Counted from the first letter of the stretch, positions 25,091 to 34,944 are shown. The stretch: DNA of 64,000 nt from Microbacterium sp. TPD7012 (GCF_003075395.1 NZ_QDFV01000003.1:685-64684), one strand, 5' to 3'. Translations and numbers: made by a program. The notes: generated from the letters alone by a model not told the origin.

Positions 25091-26494
25091 TCAGATGACG
25101 GCTGCGCGGGGCAGAGCGTCGAGCTGCGAGACCTCCCCCTCCCGCACGTCCGTCCACGCGAGACGCAGCCGTTCCATCGCCTCATCCGTCCGCGCAGGCG
25201 GGAGCGTGATGGGAATACGCAGACGCCGTTCGAGCACGCCGCCTGTGGTGAACCTCGGTCCTGGCGGCAGGATCAGTCCGTGCTCGCGCGCCGCGAGAGA
25301 CAGCATCGTCGAGACGGGAGCGCCGAGATCCACCCATGCGGAGAGCCCTCCGTCGGTCTGCGGCATGCGCACGCCGTCGATGCGTTCGAGTCCCTCGGCG
25401 ACGGCCGCGCGTCCCGCCGCGAGCCGCGAGCGGACGTGTGCGGTGAGGGCGGGCATCTCGGTGAGGAGCTCGATGGCGATGCACTGCTCGAGGAGTGCGG
25501 TGCCGAGTTCGAACGACGGCCGCACCGCGAGCAGTCGGGAGATCACGGAGCGCTCCGCGCGGATCCAGCCGATGCGCATGCCGCCCCAGGCGATCTTCGA
25601 CATCGAGCCGACCGTGATGACGTGCGGTCCGAACGCGGCCAGGGGGAGTGGGCGCCAGCCGCGATCGATGTCGAGCTCGGCGGTCGTCTCGTCGACGATG
25701 AGATGGGTTCCTGTGTTGCGCGCGGTCGCCGCGATGAGCGGACGATCGGCGTTTGGCAGCGTGGCGCCGGTGGGGTTGTGGAAGTCGGGGATCAGATAGG
25801 CGACATGAGGGCGGCTCTGCAGCAGCAGGTCGGAGAGGTGCGCCGTGTCCCACCCGTCGACGTCGACCGGCGTGGGGAGCAGGCGGTAGCCGTACCGGCG
25901 TATCGCCTCGAGGGCGTGCGGGAACGTCGGCTGCTCGACGACGGCGCGCTCTCCGCGTCTTCCGATCGTGGCGAGCACCAGGTTGAGGGCGTTCAGGGCA
26001 CCGGAGGTGATGATGATCTCCTCGGCCGTGGTCGGGGCGCCGCGCTCGGTGAATCGCTGTGCGACGGCATCGCGGAGCTCCGGCATGCCTCGCAGGGAGT
26101 AGCCGCTCGTGCCCCGCAGAGCGGCCAGCCGTGGCAGCGAACGTACCGTCGCGTCGTAGAGCCCCGGTGTCGAGTCCATGGAGGCGATGGACAGGTCGAT
26201 CGCCGAATCGTCCTCATGCTCCCGGGGTGAGACGTACTCGCGGGGGAGCGCCACCCGCGTTCCGCCGCCCTGTCGGCGGGAGACGTATCCGTCGCCTTCG
26301 AGCAGGTCGTACACCCGAGTCGTCGTCGATCGCGACCGGCGCAGCTCGACGGCGAGAGCTCGCTCGCTGGGCAGGCGCTCACCGACCGTGAGTCGTCCGT
26401 CGAGGATCAGGGCGCGGATCCGCCCCGCGAGCGCCGCCGCTGTCGCCCCGGCGACGCTCTGCGCGCCGAGCTGGTCCACCAATCGAGAGGTCAC
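25091..26494 (-). CDS. MocR-type GntR/aminotransferase regulator (YczR-like)
   Basis: A 467-residue fusion: N-terminal GntR winged helix (about 20-85, ERLPSERALAVELRRSRSTTTRVYDLLEGDGY), then a fold-type I aminotransferase domain with PDFHNPTG and a PLP lysine in SMSKIAWGGMRIG. MocR regulators sense PLP or amino compounds. It is divergent from a YczE/YitT membrane protein gene, the pairing typical of the YczR subgroup. The GTG at 26494 is chosen; a GTG 14 codons upstream at 26536 is possible. Confidence 0.87.
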   Translation of the reverse strand: MTSRLVDQLGAQSVAGATAAALAGRIRALILDGRLTVGERLPSERALAVELRRSRSTTTRVYDLLEGDGYVSRRQGGGTRVALPREYVSPREHEDDSAIDLSIASMDSTPGLYDATVRSLPRLAALRGTSGYSLRGMPELRDAVAQRFTERGAPTTAEEIIITSGALNALNLVLATIGRRGERAVVEQPTFPHALEAIRRYGYRLLPTPVDVDGWDTAHLSDLLLQSRPHVAYLIPDFHNPTGATLPNADRPLIAATARNTGTHLIVDETTAELDIDRGWRPLPLAAFGPHVITVGSMSKIAWGGMRIGWIRAERSVISRLLAVRPSFELGTALLEQCIAIELLTEMPALTAHVRSRLAAGRAAVAEGLERIDGVRMPQTDGGLSAWVDLGAPVSTMLSLAAREHGLILPPGPRFTTGGVLERRLRIPITLPPARTDEAMERLRLAWTDVREGEVSQLDALPRAAVI

Positions 26495-26512
26495 TCTTCC
26501 AGCATGCCCGAC

Positions 26513-26568
26513 ACTGGCCTGGTGAAAGCAGGCCACTTTTCGAAGACTGGCCTCGTCGTCACCAGTGG
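26513..26568. promoter_or_regulatory. Repeated ACTGG boxes between mocR and yczE-like gene
   Basis: ACTGGCCT occurs at 26513-26520 and 26546-26553 (33 bases apart). An inverted CAGGCCACT lies at 26529-26537 and ACCAGTGG at 26561-26568. Such mixed direct and inverted boxes in the divergent intergenic region suit binding by a dimeric MocR regulator. Binding is inferred. Confidence 0.55.
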
Positions 26569-26589
26569 ACGGCCCACCACGATGAAGAG

Positions 26590-27255
26590 ATGAGCATGCG
26601 TTCCGTCTTCCTCCCCGTCACCGCCACGAGCCGCCGCGACCTCGCTGAGCGCCTGGTGCAGCTGGTCGTCGGGCTGGTGCTGTACGGCGTCGCGCTCGGA
26701 CTCATGGTGCGCGGCGGGATCGGAGTCGCTCCGTGGGATGTGCTGTCGCTCGGTGTCGCGGCGCAGAGCGGACTGGGCTACGGCGCGGTCACGAATCTCG
26801 TCGCCGTCGTCGTGCTGATCCTCTGGATCCCGCTCCGGCAGCGGGTGGGAATCGGTACATTGCTCAATGCGCTGCTGATCGGCCCGAGCGCGGATCTCAC
26901 ACTGGTCCTGGTTCCCGCGCCCACGTCCATCTGGTGGGGCGCACCCCTGTTCGCCGGAGGACTGGTCCTCCTCGCGTTCGCGACCGGTCTGTACATCGCG
27001 GCGGACTTCGGACCAGGACCCCGTGACGGATTGATGACCGGCCTCGTGCGCCGGACCGGATGGAAGGTCTGGATCGTGCGCACCGTGATCGAGGGCAGCG
27101 TCCTGATCATCGGCTTCCTGCTCGGAGGACCGGTGGGAGTCGGCACCGTCGTCTTCGCGCTCGGCGTCGGCCCGCTGATCGGCTGGTTCCTGCCGCGCAT
27201 CACCGCGCTGCGCCAGGAGCGCTCTCGTCGACTCGCGACGAGCGTGCGCCCCTGA
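26590..27255 (+). CDS. YczE/YitT-family membrane protein
   Basis: A 221-residue protein with five TM helices, containing GLMVRGGIGVAPWDVLS near residue 40 and the DFGPGPRDGLMTGL motif near 137 that mark the YczE (DUF161-like) family. Probably a transporter or membrane-bound partner controlled by the divergent MocR regulator. The start used is the first ATG; a second ATG two codons on is possible. A terminator follows at once. Confidence 0.88.
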   Translation: MSMRSVFLPVTATSRRDLAERLVQLVVGLVLYGVALGLMVRGGIGVAPWDVLSLGVAAQSGLGYGAVTNLVAVVVLILWIPLRQRVGIGTLLNALLIGPSADLTLVLVPAPTSIWWGAPLFAGGLVLLAFATGLYIAADFGPGPRDGLMTGLVRRTGWKVWIVRTVIEGSVLIIGFLLGGPVGVGTVVFALGVGPLIGWFLPRITALRQERSRRLATSVRP

Positions 27256-27270
27256 GCGGAGTGGGACGAG

Positions 27271-27303
27271 AAGAGGCCCCGGGAGGATCTCCCGGGGCCT
27301 CTT
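27271..27303. terminator. Bidirectional terminator before fabF
   Basis: A 14-base perfect stem (AAGAGGCCCCGGGA with its complement) and a GGATC loop. On the minus strand it lies just after the fabF stop and ends the fatty-acid operon; on the plus strand it ends the yczE-like gene. Confidence 0.9.
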
Positions 27304-27315
27304 GACGAGCGACGG

Positions 27316-28554
27316 TCAGTCGCCGTTGGAGAACACGGCGACGGCGTTGTGGCCGCCGAAGCCGAACGAGTTGCTGATCGCGATCTGCGGTCCGTCCCCG
27401 AGCGGCGTCGGCTCGCCGGAGAGGCGGAACGGCACGGCCGGGTCGGGCTCGGTCATGTTGATCGTCGGAGGGGCCACACGATCGCGCAGGGCGAGCAGCG
27501 AGAAGATCGCCTCCAGGGCGCCGGTGCCGCCGAGCAGGTGGCCGGTGGAAGCCTTCGTCGCGGAGACGGGGATCTCGTCGAGCCGCTCGCCGAAGACCTT
27601 CTTGAGCGCCACGTACTCGTTGGGGTCGCCGACCGGGGTCGACGTCGCGTGCGCGTTGATGTGCGTCACCTGGTCGGGGGTCACGCCGGCCTCTTCCAGC
27701 GCCTGCGTGACGGCACGTGCGGCGCCGTTGCCCTCGGGGTCGTTCCCCGTGATGTGGTACGCGTCGGCCGTGACGCCGCCGCCGAGCACGTAGCCGTAGA
27801 TCTTCGCGCCGCGGGCCTTGGCGTGCTCCTCGGTCTCGAGGATCAGCGCGGCGGCGCCTTCACCCATGACGAATCCGTCACGGTCGATCGCGCCGGGGCG
27901 GGACGCCGTGGCGGGGTCGTCGTTGCGACGCGACAGCGCCTGCGCGGACGCGAACGAGGCCATCGTGATCGGGTGGATCGCCGACTCGGTGCCGCCGGCG
28001 ATGACGACGTCGGCGAGGCCGTCCTGCAGGTGGTGGTACGCGTGGATGATCGACTCGGTGCTCGAGGCGCAGGCGCTCACCACGGTCTGGGCGTACGCGC
28101 GCGCCTGGAACTGGAGCGAGAGGTTGCCCGCAGCGGCGTTCGGCATGAGCATCGGGACGGTGAGGGGCATGACACGCCGCGGGCCCTTCTCGCGGAGGGT
28201 GTCCCAGGCGTCGAGCAGCGTCCACAATCCGCCGATGCCGGTGGCGAAGTCGACGCCGAGGCGCTCGGGGGCGACCTCGGGCGAGCCCGCATCGGCCCAG
28301 GCCTCACGCGCGGCGATCAGCGCGAACTGGGAGGAGGGGTCGAGCCGCTTCGCCTCGTGGCGGGGCAGGACCTCCTCGGGGCGGACGATGGCCTCGGCGG
28401 CGAAGGTGACGGGCAGCTCGTACTGCTGCACCCAGTCGTGCTCGAGGGCCCGGGTCCCGGACACGCCTGCGAGCAGGTTGGCCCAATTCTCCGGAGCGGT
28501 CCCGCCGATGGCGGAAGTGGCGCCGATGCCGGTGACGACGATGCGCTTGGTCAT
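27316..28554 (-). CDS. fabF: 3-oxoacyl-ACP synthase II FabF
   Basis: The 412-residue condensing enzyme elongates acyl-ACP with malonyl-ACP. The catalytic triad is visible: C162 in VSACASSTE, H302 in INAHATSTP and H339 in STGHLLGGTGA, plus the C-terminal NSFGFGGHN glycine loop. It is the last gene of the fabD-fabH-acpP-fabF set. It is separated from acpP by 93 bases that contain a strong hairpin, so its level may be set below that of ACP. Confidence 0.96.
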   Translation of the reverse strand: MTKRIVVTGIGATSAIGGTAPENWANLLAGVSGTRALEHDWVQQYELPVTFAAEAIVRPEEVLPRHEAKRLDPSSQFALIAAREAWADAGSPEVAPERLGVDFATGIGGLWTLLDAWDTLREKGPRRVMPLTVPMLMPNAAAGNLSLQFQARAYAQTVVSACASSTESIIHAYHHLQDGLADVVIAGGTESAIHPITMASFASAQALSRRNDDPATASRPGAIDRDGFVMGEGAAALILETEEHAKARGAKIYGYVLGGGVTADAYHITGNDPEGNGAARAVTQALEEAGVTPDQVTHINAHATSTPVGDPNEYVALKKVFGERLDEIPVSATKASTGHLLGGTGALEAIFSLLALRDRVAPPTINMTEPDPAVPFRLSGEPTPLGDGPQIAISNSFGFGGHNAVAVFSNGD

Positions 28555-28604
28555 GGTGTGGTTCCTTGTCGGGCGGGGGTGGAGCGGAGTTCGGGCAAGG
28601 CAGA

Positions 28605-28639
28605 GGATGCCACGCCCCGCAGATGCGGGGGTGGCATCC
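28605..28639 (-). terminator. Hairpin between acpP and fabF
   Basis: GGATGCCAC-G-CCCCGC / GCGGGG-GTGGCATCC forms a 15-pair stem with one bulged G and an AGAT loop. It stands just after the acpP stop, inside the operon, with no U tract. It may act as an attenuator or RNA stabiliser between the abundant ACP and FabF. Confidence 0.65.
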
Positions 28640-28647
28640 TGCGGGGA

Positions 28648-28896
28648 TTACTCCTGGCCTGCGACGATGAAGCTGACGGCGTCGCCGACGGTCTTGAGGT
28701 TCTTGACCTCGTCGTCGGGGATGGTGACGCCGAACTTCTCCTCGGCGTTGACGACGATCGTCATCATCGAGATCGAGTCGATGTCGAGGTCGTCGGTGAA
28801 CGACTTCTCCAGGGCGACCTCGGAGGCGTTGATGCCGGTCTCGTCGGTGATCAGCTCTGCGAGGCCAGCGAGGACCTCATCGTTGGTGAAAGCCAT
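28648..28896 (-). CDS. acpP: Acyl carrier protein
   Basis: An 82-residue acidic four-helix protein. S41 in DIDSISMM is the 4'-phosphopantetheine attachment site (family D-S-L; here D-S-I). It carries growing acyl chains for FabD, FabH and FabF. A GAGGAAG ribosome-binding site precedes the ATG, and a TAGACT hexamer upstream suggests its own promoter inside the operon. Confidence 0.96.
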   Translation of the reverse strand: MAFTNDEVLAGLAELITDETGINASEVALEKSFTDDLDIDSISMMTIVVNAEEKFGVTIPDDEVKNLKTVGDAVSFIVAGQE

Positions 28897-28940
28897 GTGG
28901 TCTTCCTCTTTCTTACGGGTTGTATTCGGAACCGTGGAAC

Positions 28941-28946
28941 AGTCTA
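28941..28946 (-). promoter_or_regulatory. Possible internal promoter -10 for acpP
   Basis: TAGACT on the minus strand, between fabH and acpP, about 45 bases before the acpP ATG. The same hexamer serves rnpB in this window. A -35 is not convincing, so this is tentative. Confidence 0.4.
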
Positions 28947-28963
28947 GGGAAGGTCGCGCGATC

Positions 28964-29965
28964 TCAGGGGAGGACGACGACCTGTGCGGCGAAGACGAGG
29001 CCGGCGCCGAAGCCGATCTGCAGTGCGAGACCCCCGGAGAGCTCGGGGTGCTCAGCCATCAGCCGGTGGCTCGCGAGCGGGATGGACGCGGCCGACGTGT
29101 TGCCGGTCGTCTCGATGTCGCGCGCGATGACCGTGGTCTCCGGCAGCTTCAGCTGCTTGGCGAACTCGTCGATGATGCGCATGTTGGCCTGGTGCGGGAT
29201 GAAGGCGGCGATGTCGGCCGGCTGGACACCGGCCTTGTCGAGCGCCTCGCGGGCGACCTTCGCCATCTCCCAGACGGCCCAGCGGAAGACGGTCTGCCCT
29301 TCCTGACGCAGCGTCGGCCACGGCGCCTCGCCGTCGCGGAACTCGGTGAGAGTGGCGTTCATGCCGACGGCACCGGCCTTGGAGCCGTCGGAACCCCACA
29401 CGGCCGGGGCGATGCCAGGCGTGTCGCTGGGGCCGATGAGGGCGGCGCCCGCGCCGTCGCCGAGCAGGAACGAGATGCTGCGGTCGGTCGGGTCGACGAC
29501 GTCGGAGAGCTTCTCCGTGCCGATCACGAGGGCGTAGCGGGCCGCTCCGGCCTTGATCAGGGCATCGGCCTGCGCGACCGCGTAGGCGTACCCCGCGCAC
29601 GCGGCGTTGATGTCGTACGCCGCGGCGGGGTTCGCTCCGACCCGGTCGGCGACGATCGCGGACACCGAGGGGGTCTGCTTGGGGTTGCTGATCGTCGCGA
29701 CGATCACGAGGTCGACCTGATCGGCGGGGATGCCGGACTTCTCGATGGCCTCGGCGGCCGCTTCGGTGGCGAGATCGATGGCGTCCGTGCCCTTGTTCGC
29801 GCGAGCACGCGTGATGATGCCGGTGCGCTGGCGGATCCACTCGTCGCTGGAGTCGATCGGGCCGATGAGGTCCTCGTTGGGCACGGCGTTCTCTCCGCGC
29901 GCGGCACCGAACGAGTAGATGCGCGTGTAGGCAGGGCCGGCGACCTGGGCGAGGGTGATGCTCAT
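28964..29965 (-). CDS. fabH: 3-oxoacyl-ACP synthase III FabH
   Basis: A 333-residue KAS III that starts fatty-acid synthesis from acyl-CoA and malonyl-ACP. Triad: C123 in INAACAGYAYA, H258 in FIPHQANMRI and N289 in TGNTSAASIP. The ATG overlaps the fabD stop (ATGA). In actinobacteria FabH usually prefers branched acyl-CoA primers; the sequence alone does not show this. Confidence 0.96.
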   Translation of the reverse strand: MSITLAQVAGPAYTRIYSFGAARGENAVPNEDLIGPIDSSDEWIRQRTGIITRARANKGTDAIDLATEAAAEAIEKSGIPADQVDLVIVATISNPKQTPSVSAIVADRVGANPAAAYDINAACAGYAYAVAQADALIKAGAARYALVIGTEKLSDVVDPTDRSISFLLGDGAGAALIGPSDTPGIAPAVWGSDGSKAGAVGMNATLTEFRDGEAPWPTLRQEGQTVFRWAVWEMAKVAREALDKAGVQPADIAAFIPHQANMRIIDEFAKQLKLPETTVIARDIETTGNTSAASIPLASHRLMAEHPELSGGLALQIGFGAGLVFAAQVVVLP

Positions 29966-30882
29966 GCGGCTTCTCCGTTCAGCAGCGCGACCGCCGCATC
30001 GAGGTCTTCGGGGGTCTTCACGGCGACGGTGGGTACACCGCGGAGGCCGCGCTTGGCGAGTCCGACCAGGGCACCGGCCGGAGCGAGTTCGATCAGACCG
30101 GTGATGCCGTGGTCGGCGAACGAGCTCATGCACAGGTCCCACCGCACCGGGGAGGACACCTGGTCGACGAGGTGGGAGAGCGCCTGAGCGCCGTTGTCGA
30201 CGACCGAGCCGTCGCGGTTGCTCCACAGGGTGATGGAGGGGTCGGTGGGCGTCACGGTCGCCACGGCGTCGCGCAGAGCGGCCACGGCCGACGCCATGTA
30301 CTCCGTGTGGAACGCACCGGCGACCTGCAGGGGGATCACCCTGGTTCCCTTGACGGGCTGCGTGGCGAGGGCCTCGAGCCCGGGGAGCTCGCCGGCGACG
30401 ACGAGCTGGCCGCCGCCGTTGTAGTTCGCGGGGGAGAGCCCGAGCTCGGTGAGCCGCTCCAGGACCACGGCCTCGTCGCCGCCGAGGACCGCGCTCATGC
30501 CGGTCGGGGTCTGCGCTGCGGCATCCGCCATCGCACGACCGCGGATGCCGACCAGGCGCATGCCCGTCTCGGCGTCGATGACGCCGCTGCCGACCAGGGC
30601 GGCGATCTCGCCCACCGAGTGTCCGGCGGTTCCGTCCGCGCGGCGACCGGCCCGGGCGGTCAGGGCGTCAGCCGCGATGAGTGAGGCGGCGACGATCAGC
30701 GGCTGCGCGATGCGCGTGTCGCGGATCGTGTCGGCATCCGACACCGTGCCGTGTTCGCGAAGATCGACCTCCGCGGCGTCCGAGTATGCGGCGAGGCGCT
30801 CGGCCACCCCGTCGAGCTCGAGCCAGGGGGCGAGGAATCCGGGGGTCTGCGAGCCCTGTCCAGGGCAGACGACGACAATCAC
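29962..30882 (-). CDS. fabD: Malonyl-CoA:ACP transacylase FabD
   Basis: The 306-residue enzyme transfers malonyl from CoA to ACP. Seen: VCPGQGSQTPGF, nucleophile Ser in GHSVGE, the malonate-binding Arg in GIRGRAM, and catalytic His in GAFHTEYM. GTG start with a short GAGG site. It is the first gene of the fab unit, about 100 bases after the regulator gene fasR on the same strand, with its own upstream palindrome. Confidence 0.96.
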   Translation of the reverse strand: MIVVVCPGQGSQTPGFLAPWLELDGVAERLAAYSDAAEVDLREHGTVSDADTIRDTRIAQPLIVAASLIAADALTARAGRRADGTAGHSVGEIAALVGSGVIDAETGMRLVGIRGRAMADAAAQTPTGMSAVLGGDEAVVLERLTELGLSPANYNGGGQLVVAGELPGLEALATQPVKGTRVIPLQVAGAFHTEYMASAVAALRDAVATVTPTDPSITLWSNRDGSVVDNGAQALSHLVDQVSSPVRWDLCMSSFADHGITGLIELAPAGALVGLAKRGLRGVPTVAVKTPEDLDAAVALLNGEAA

Positions 30883-30915
30883 ATCCTCAGTCTGTCAACG
30901 TTTCGCGCCGAACGG

Positions 30916-30926
30916 TGGATGATCCA
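30916..30926. promoter_or_regulatory. Palindrome upstream of fabD, candidate FasR site
   Basis: TGGAT-G-ATCCA is a perfect 5-base-arm palindrome, 34 bases before the fabD start codon in the fasR-fabD gap. FasR of Streptomyces activates its fab operon from this gap, so the position fits; the binding sequence itself is not established here. Confidence 0.4.
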
Positions 30927-30982
30927 TCACAAGATTCCGAAGAACCCTTGTGTGTGGCGTACAGACCGCGTGATCGTCGGCC

Positions 30983-32185
30983 TCAGCGCTGCGGTCGGCG
31001 GAGAGCCGGGCGACGGCGTGTCTGATCCGTCACTCCGATGGAGCCGAGGATCAGCGCGGTCTGGAGGATCAGCGCCTCGCGCGGGCCCGTGGCATCCCAG
31101 CCGATGACCTCGCTCACGCGCTTGAGGCGGTAGCGCACGGTGTTCGGGTGGACGAAGAGCTCGCGGGCGGTCGCCTCGAGGGAGCGGCCGTTGTCGAGGT
31201 AGCTCCACAGCGTCGTCACGAGGTCGGTGGAGTGCGCCTGCAGCGGGCGGAAGATGCGTTCGATGAGGGTCTGCTTCGCGAGCGGATCGCCGGCGAGGGC
31301 GCGTTCCGGCAGCAGATCGTCGGCCTCGACGGGTCGCGGCGCGCTGCGCCAGGCGCGGGCGACGGCGAATCCGGCCAGGGCGGCGCGGGCGCTCTGGCTC
31401 GCGTCCACGAGTGCGGCGACCGCCGGGCCGAGCACGACGTAACCGGGCCCGAACGAGGGCTCGAGACGCGTGGCGATCTCCTGGAAGCCGAGCTCGTCCT
31501 CGACCTCTTCGGTGTCCTGTCCGGCGATCCTCGCACGGCCGAGGACCAGCACCAGGCGCGAGCCCTGCACGCCGATGAGGACGTCGACCGCGAGCTTTCG
31601 GGCTGTGCGACGCACGAGGTCGACATCGAACTGCGGGGGAGTCGTGCCGACCAGGACGGCGACCTCTCCGTGGCCGTGCCAGCCGAGTGCCGCGATGCGG
31701 CTGGGCAGCTCCTCATCGGCCTCGCCCGTGAGGATCGAGTCGACGACGAGGGCCTCGAGCCGCGCGTCCCAGAGCCCGCGGGCCTCGGCGGCGCGCGCGT
31801 ACACGTCGGCCGCCGCGAACGCCACATCGCGAGAGTAGAGCAGGATCGCCTCGCGGAGATCGTTGCCGCGACCGGCGACACGCTCCTCGGTGACCTCGAC
31901 CGTCACACGGATCAGCTGCAGCGTCTGCTGGAGGCTGACGCTGCGCAGCAGCTCCCGCGGTGCGGCGGCGAAGATGTCGGCCGCGATCCACGGTGTCGAG
32001 GTCGGATCCTCGTACCACTGGATGAACGAGGTGATGCCCGCCTGCGCCACCAGCCCGACCGCGGAGCGGCGGGCCGGTGGCATATCGGCGTACCAGGGGA
32101 GGGTGTCTTCCAGCCGCTTGATCGTCACCGAGGCGATGTCACCGGAGATACGGCGCAGCCAGGTGAGCGTGGCGGTCTTGTCCAT
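30983..32185 (-). CDS. fasR: PucR-type fatty-acid regulator FasR
   Basis: A 400-residue regulator of the PucR/CdaR class: an N-terminal domain beginning ATLTWLRRISGD, a central GGDEF-like degenerate domain, and a C-terminal HTH_30 (about 335-390, SLEATARELFVHPNTVRYRLKR). Its place directly upstream of fabDHF matches Streptomyces FasR, the activator of that operon. The ATG at 32185 is used; a GTG at 32209 is an alternative. It follows aceE closely, so the two may be cotranscribed. Confidence 0.88.
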   Translation of the reverse strand: MDKTATLTWLRRISGDIASVTIKRLEDTLPWYADMPPARRSAVGLVAQAGITSFIQWYEDPTSTPWIAADIFAAAPRELLRSVSLQQTLQLIRVTVEVTEERVAGRGNDLREAILLYSRDVAFAAADVYARAAEARGLWDARLEALVVDSILTGEADEELPSRIAALGWHGHGEVAVLVGTTPPQFDVDLVRRTARKLAVDVLIGVQGSRLVLVLGRARIAGQDTEEVEDELGFQEIATRLEPSFGPGYVVLGPAVAALVDASQSARAALAGFAVARAWRSAPRPVEADDLLPERALAGDPLAKQTLIERIFRPLQAHSTDLVTTLWSYLDNGRSLEATARELFVHPNTVRYRLKRVSEVIGWDATGPREALILQTALILGSIGVTDQTRRRPALRRPQR

Positions 32186-32217
32186 ACCGCTGGAAGACGA
32201 AGCTGTCACCGAGGGGC

Positions 32218-34944
32218 TCAGCTCTCCCCGCCCGCGTTTCCGCTGGTGCCGGCATTCACGTCGTGCAGGCTGTACTTCTGGATCGCCTGCGCAGCGAGCG
32301 ACCGGTCGACCACGCCGTCTTCGGCGAGCGACTGCAGCGTGCGGACGACGACCGACGGGCCGTCGATCTTGAAGAAGCGACGCGCAGCGGCACGGGTGTC
32401 CGAGAAGCCGAAGCCGTCGGCGCCGAGCGTGGCGAAGCGGTTCGGGACCCACGGGCGGATCTGGTCCTGCACGGCGTGCATGTAGTCGCTCACAGCGACG
32501 ACGGGACCTTCGGCGCCCTGCAGCTTCTGGGTGAGGTAGGCCGTGTGCGGCTCCTCCTCCGGGTGCAGGAAGTTGTGCTCGTCGGCGGCGAGGCCGTCGC
32601 GGCGCAGTTCGGTCCAGGAGGTGACCGACCAGACATCGGCGATCACGCCCCAGTCGTCCTTGAGCAGCTGCTGAGCCTCGAGTGCCCAGGGGAGTCCGAC
32701 GCCCGACGCGAAGAGCTGGGCGCGCGGGCCCTCGCCTTCGCCCACCGACACGCGGTGGATGCCGCGCACGATGCCGTCGACGTCGACATCCGCCGGCTCG
32801 GCGGGCATCACGATCGGCTCGTTGTAGAGCGTGATGTAGTACATCACGTTCGGGTCCTCGTGGTTCCCGCCGTACATGCGCTCGATACCGGAGCGCACGA
32901 TGTGCGCGATCTCGTAGCCGTAGGCCGGATCGTACGAGATGGTCGCCGGGTTGGTCGCGGCCAGCAGGTGCGAGTGGCCGTCGGCGTGCTGCAGACCTTC
33001 GCCGGTCAGCGTCGTGCGACCGGCGGTGGCACCCATGATGAAGCCGCGCGCCATCTGGTCGCCGGCGGCCCACTGGGCGTCGCCCGTGCGCTGGAATCCG
33101 AACATCGAGTAGAAGAGGTAGACCGGGATCAGCGGCTCGCCGTGCGTGGCGTACGAGGTTCCGGCGGCGGTGAAGGCCGCGAGTGCGCCGGCCTCGTTGA
33201 TGCCGACGTGCACGATCTGGCCCTGCGGGCTCTCCTTGTAGGCGAGGAGCAGCTCACGGTCGACCGACGTGTAGTGCTGACCGTTCGGGTTGTAGATCTT
33301 CGCGGTCGGGAAGTACGCATCCATTCCGAAGGTGCGCGCTTCGTCGGGGATGATCGGCACGATGCGGTGGCCGAAGTCCTTCGAGCGCAGGAGGTCCTTG
33401 AGCAGGCGGACGAACGCCATGGTGGTGGCGATCTCCTGCGTGCCGGAGCCCTTCTTGGGGAGGGCGTACGCCGTGTCATCCGGCAGAGCCAGGCCGACGT
33501 GGGTCGTGCGGCGCTCCGGGAGGAAGCCGCCGAGTTCCCTGCGACGCTCGAGCATGTACTGGATCGTCTCGTCCTGGGGTCCCGGGTTGTAGTACGGGGG
33601 CAGGTACGGGTTCTCCTCGAGCTGCGCATCCGTGATCGGGATGTGCATGGCGTCGCGGAACGTCTTGAGGTTGTCCAGCGTCATCTTCTTCATCTGGTGG
33701 GTCGCGTTGCGGCCCTCGAAGTGCGGACCGAGGCCGTAGCCCTTGACGGTCTTGGCGAGGATGACGGTGGGCTTGCCCTTGTGCTCGGTCGCGGCCTTGA
33801 AAGCGGCGTAGACCTTGCGGTAGTCGTGGCCACCGCGCTTGAGGTTCCAGATGTCGTCGTCGGAGTAGTCCTTGACGAGGGCGGCTGCGCGCTCGTCGCG
33901 GCCGAAGAAGTGCTCGCGGATGTACGCGCCCGACTCGGCCTTGTAGGTCTGGTAGTCGCCGTCGGGGGTGACGTTCATGAGGTTGAGCAGCGCGCCCTCG
34001 GTGTCGCGGGCGAGCAGGTCGTCCCATTCGCGACCCCAGACGACCTTGATGACGTTCCAGCCGGCGCCGCGGAAGAACGACTCGAGCTCCTGCACGATCT
34101 TGCCGTTGCCGCGCACCGGGCCGTCGAGGCGCTGGAGGTTGCAGTTGACGATGAAGGTCAGGTTGTCGAGACCCTCGTTGGCGGCGACCTGCAGCTGGCC
34201 GCGGCTCTCGACCTCGTCCATCTCGCCGTCGCCGAGGAAGGCCCAGACGTGCGAGGCGGAGGTGTCCTTGATGCCGCGGTTCTCGAGGTACTTGTTCGAC
34301 ATCGCCTGGTAGATCGCGTTGATCGGTCCGAGACCCATCGAGACGGTCGGGAACTGCCAGTACTCCGGCATGAGGCGCGGGTGCGGGTACGACGGGATGC
34401 CGTTCGGCGCGTGCGACTTCTCCTGGCGGAATCCGTCGAGCTGATCCTCGGTCAGGCGGCCTTCGAGGTAGGAACGCGCGTACGTTCCGGGGGAGGCGTG
34501 CCCCTGCACGAAGATCTGGTCGGCCCCACCGGGGTGGTCCGCGCCCTTGAAGAAGTGGTTGAAGCCCACCTCGTACAGTGCGGCAGACGAGGCGTAGGTC
34601 GAGATGTGGCCGCCGACCCCGATGCCGGGGCGCTGCGCGCGGTGCACCGTGATGGCCGCGTTCCAGCGGATCCAGGCGCGGTAGCGACGCTCGACCTCTT
34701 CGTCGCCGGGGAACTCGGGCTCGTTCTCCGGGGCGATGGTGTTGATGTAATCCGTGGTCGGAACCATCGGAACGCCCAGGTGCAGCTCCTTCGAGCGCTT
34801 GAGCAGGCTGAGCATGATCTCGCGACCACGTCCGTGGCCCTTCGCATCCACCAGCTCATCGAGCGACTGCTGCCACTCGCCGGTCTCTTCCGGATCGCTG
34901 TCCTGGGGGCCCTGGGAATACGGATCCTGGTCGTGCACGGTCAC
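32218..34944 (-). CDS. aceE: Pyruvate dehydrogenase E1 (homodimeric) AceE
   Basis: The 908-residue E1 has the thiamine diphosphate motif [10 protein letters not shown] (ending in [11 protein letters not shown]), the catalytic-loop region near [11 protein letters not shown], and the [16 protein letters not shown] pyrimidine-binding block. It decarboxylates pyruvate and acylates the lipoyl E2, forming acetyl-CoA. GTG start after AAAGG. The E2 and E3 subunits shared with it are probably those at 60.5-63.8 kb. It is next to fasR and the fatty-acid genes that consume acetyl-CoA. Confidence 0.97.
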   Translation of the reverse strand: MTVHDQDPYSQGPQDSDPEETGEWQQSLDELVDAKGHGRGREIMLSLLKRSKELHLGVPMVPTTDYINTIAPENEPEFPGDEEVERRYRAWIRWNAAITVHRAQRPGIGVGGHISTYASSAALYEVGFNHFFKGADHPGGADQIFVQGHASPGTYARSYLEGRLTEDQLDGFRQEKSHAPNGIPSYPHPRLMPEYWQFPTVSMGLGPINAIYQAMSNKYLENRGIKDTSASHVWAFLGDGEMDEVESRGQLQVAANEGLDNLTFIVNCNLQRLDGPVRGNGKIVQELESFFRGAGWNVIKVVWGREWDDLLARDTEGALLNLMNVTPDGDYQTYKAESGAYIREHFFGRDERAAALVKDYSDDDIWNLKRGGHDYRKVYAAFKAATEHKGKPTVILAKTVKGYGLGPHFEGRNATHQMKKMTLDNLKTFRDAMHIPITDAQLEENPYLPPYYNPGPQDETIQYMLERRRELGGFLPERRTTHVGLALPDDTAYALPKKGSGTQEIATTMAFVRLLKDLLRSKDFGHRIVPIIPDEARTFGMDAYFPTAKIYNPNGQHYTSVDRELLLAYKESPQGQIVHVGINEAGALAAFTAAGTSYATHGEPLIPVYLFYSMFGFQRTGDAQWAAGDQMARGFIMGATAGRTTLTGEGLQHADGHSHLLAATNPATISYDPAYGYEIAHIVRSGIERMYGGNHEDPNVMYYITLYNEPIVMPAEPADVDVDGIVRGIHRVSVGEGEGPRAQLFASGVGLPWALEAQQLLKDDWGVIADVWSVTSWTELRRDGLAADEHNFLHPEEEPHTAYLTQKLQGAEGPVVAVSDYMHAVQDQIRPWVPNRFATLGADGFGFSDTRAAARRFFKIDGPSVVVRTLQSLAEDGVVDRSLAAQAIQKYSLHDVNAGTSGNAGGES

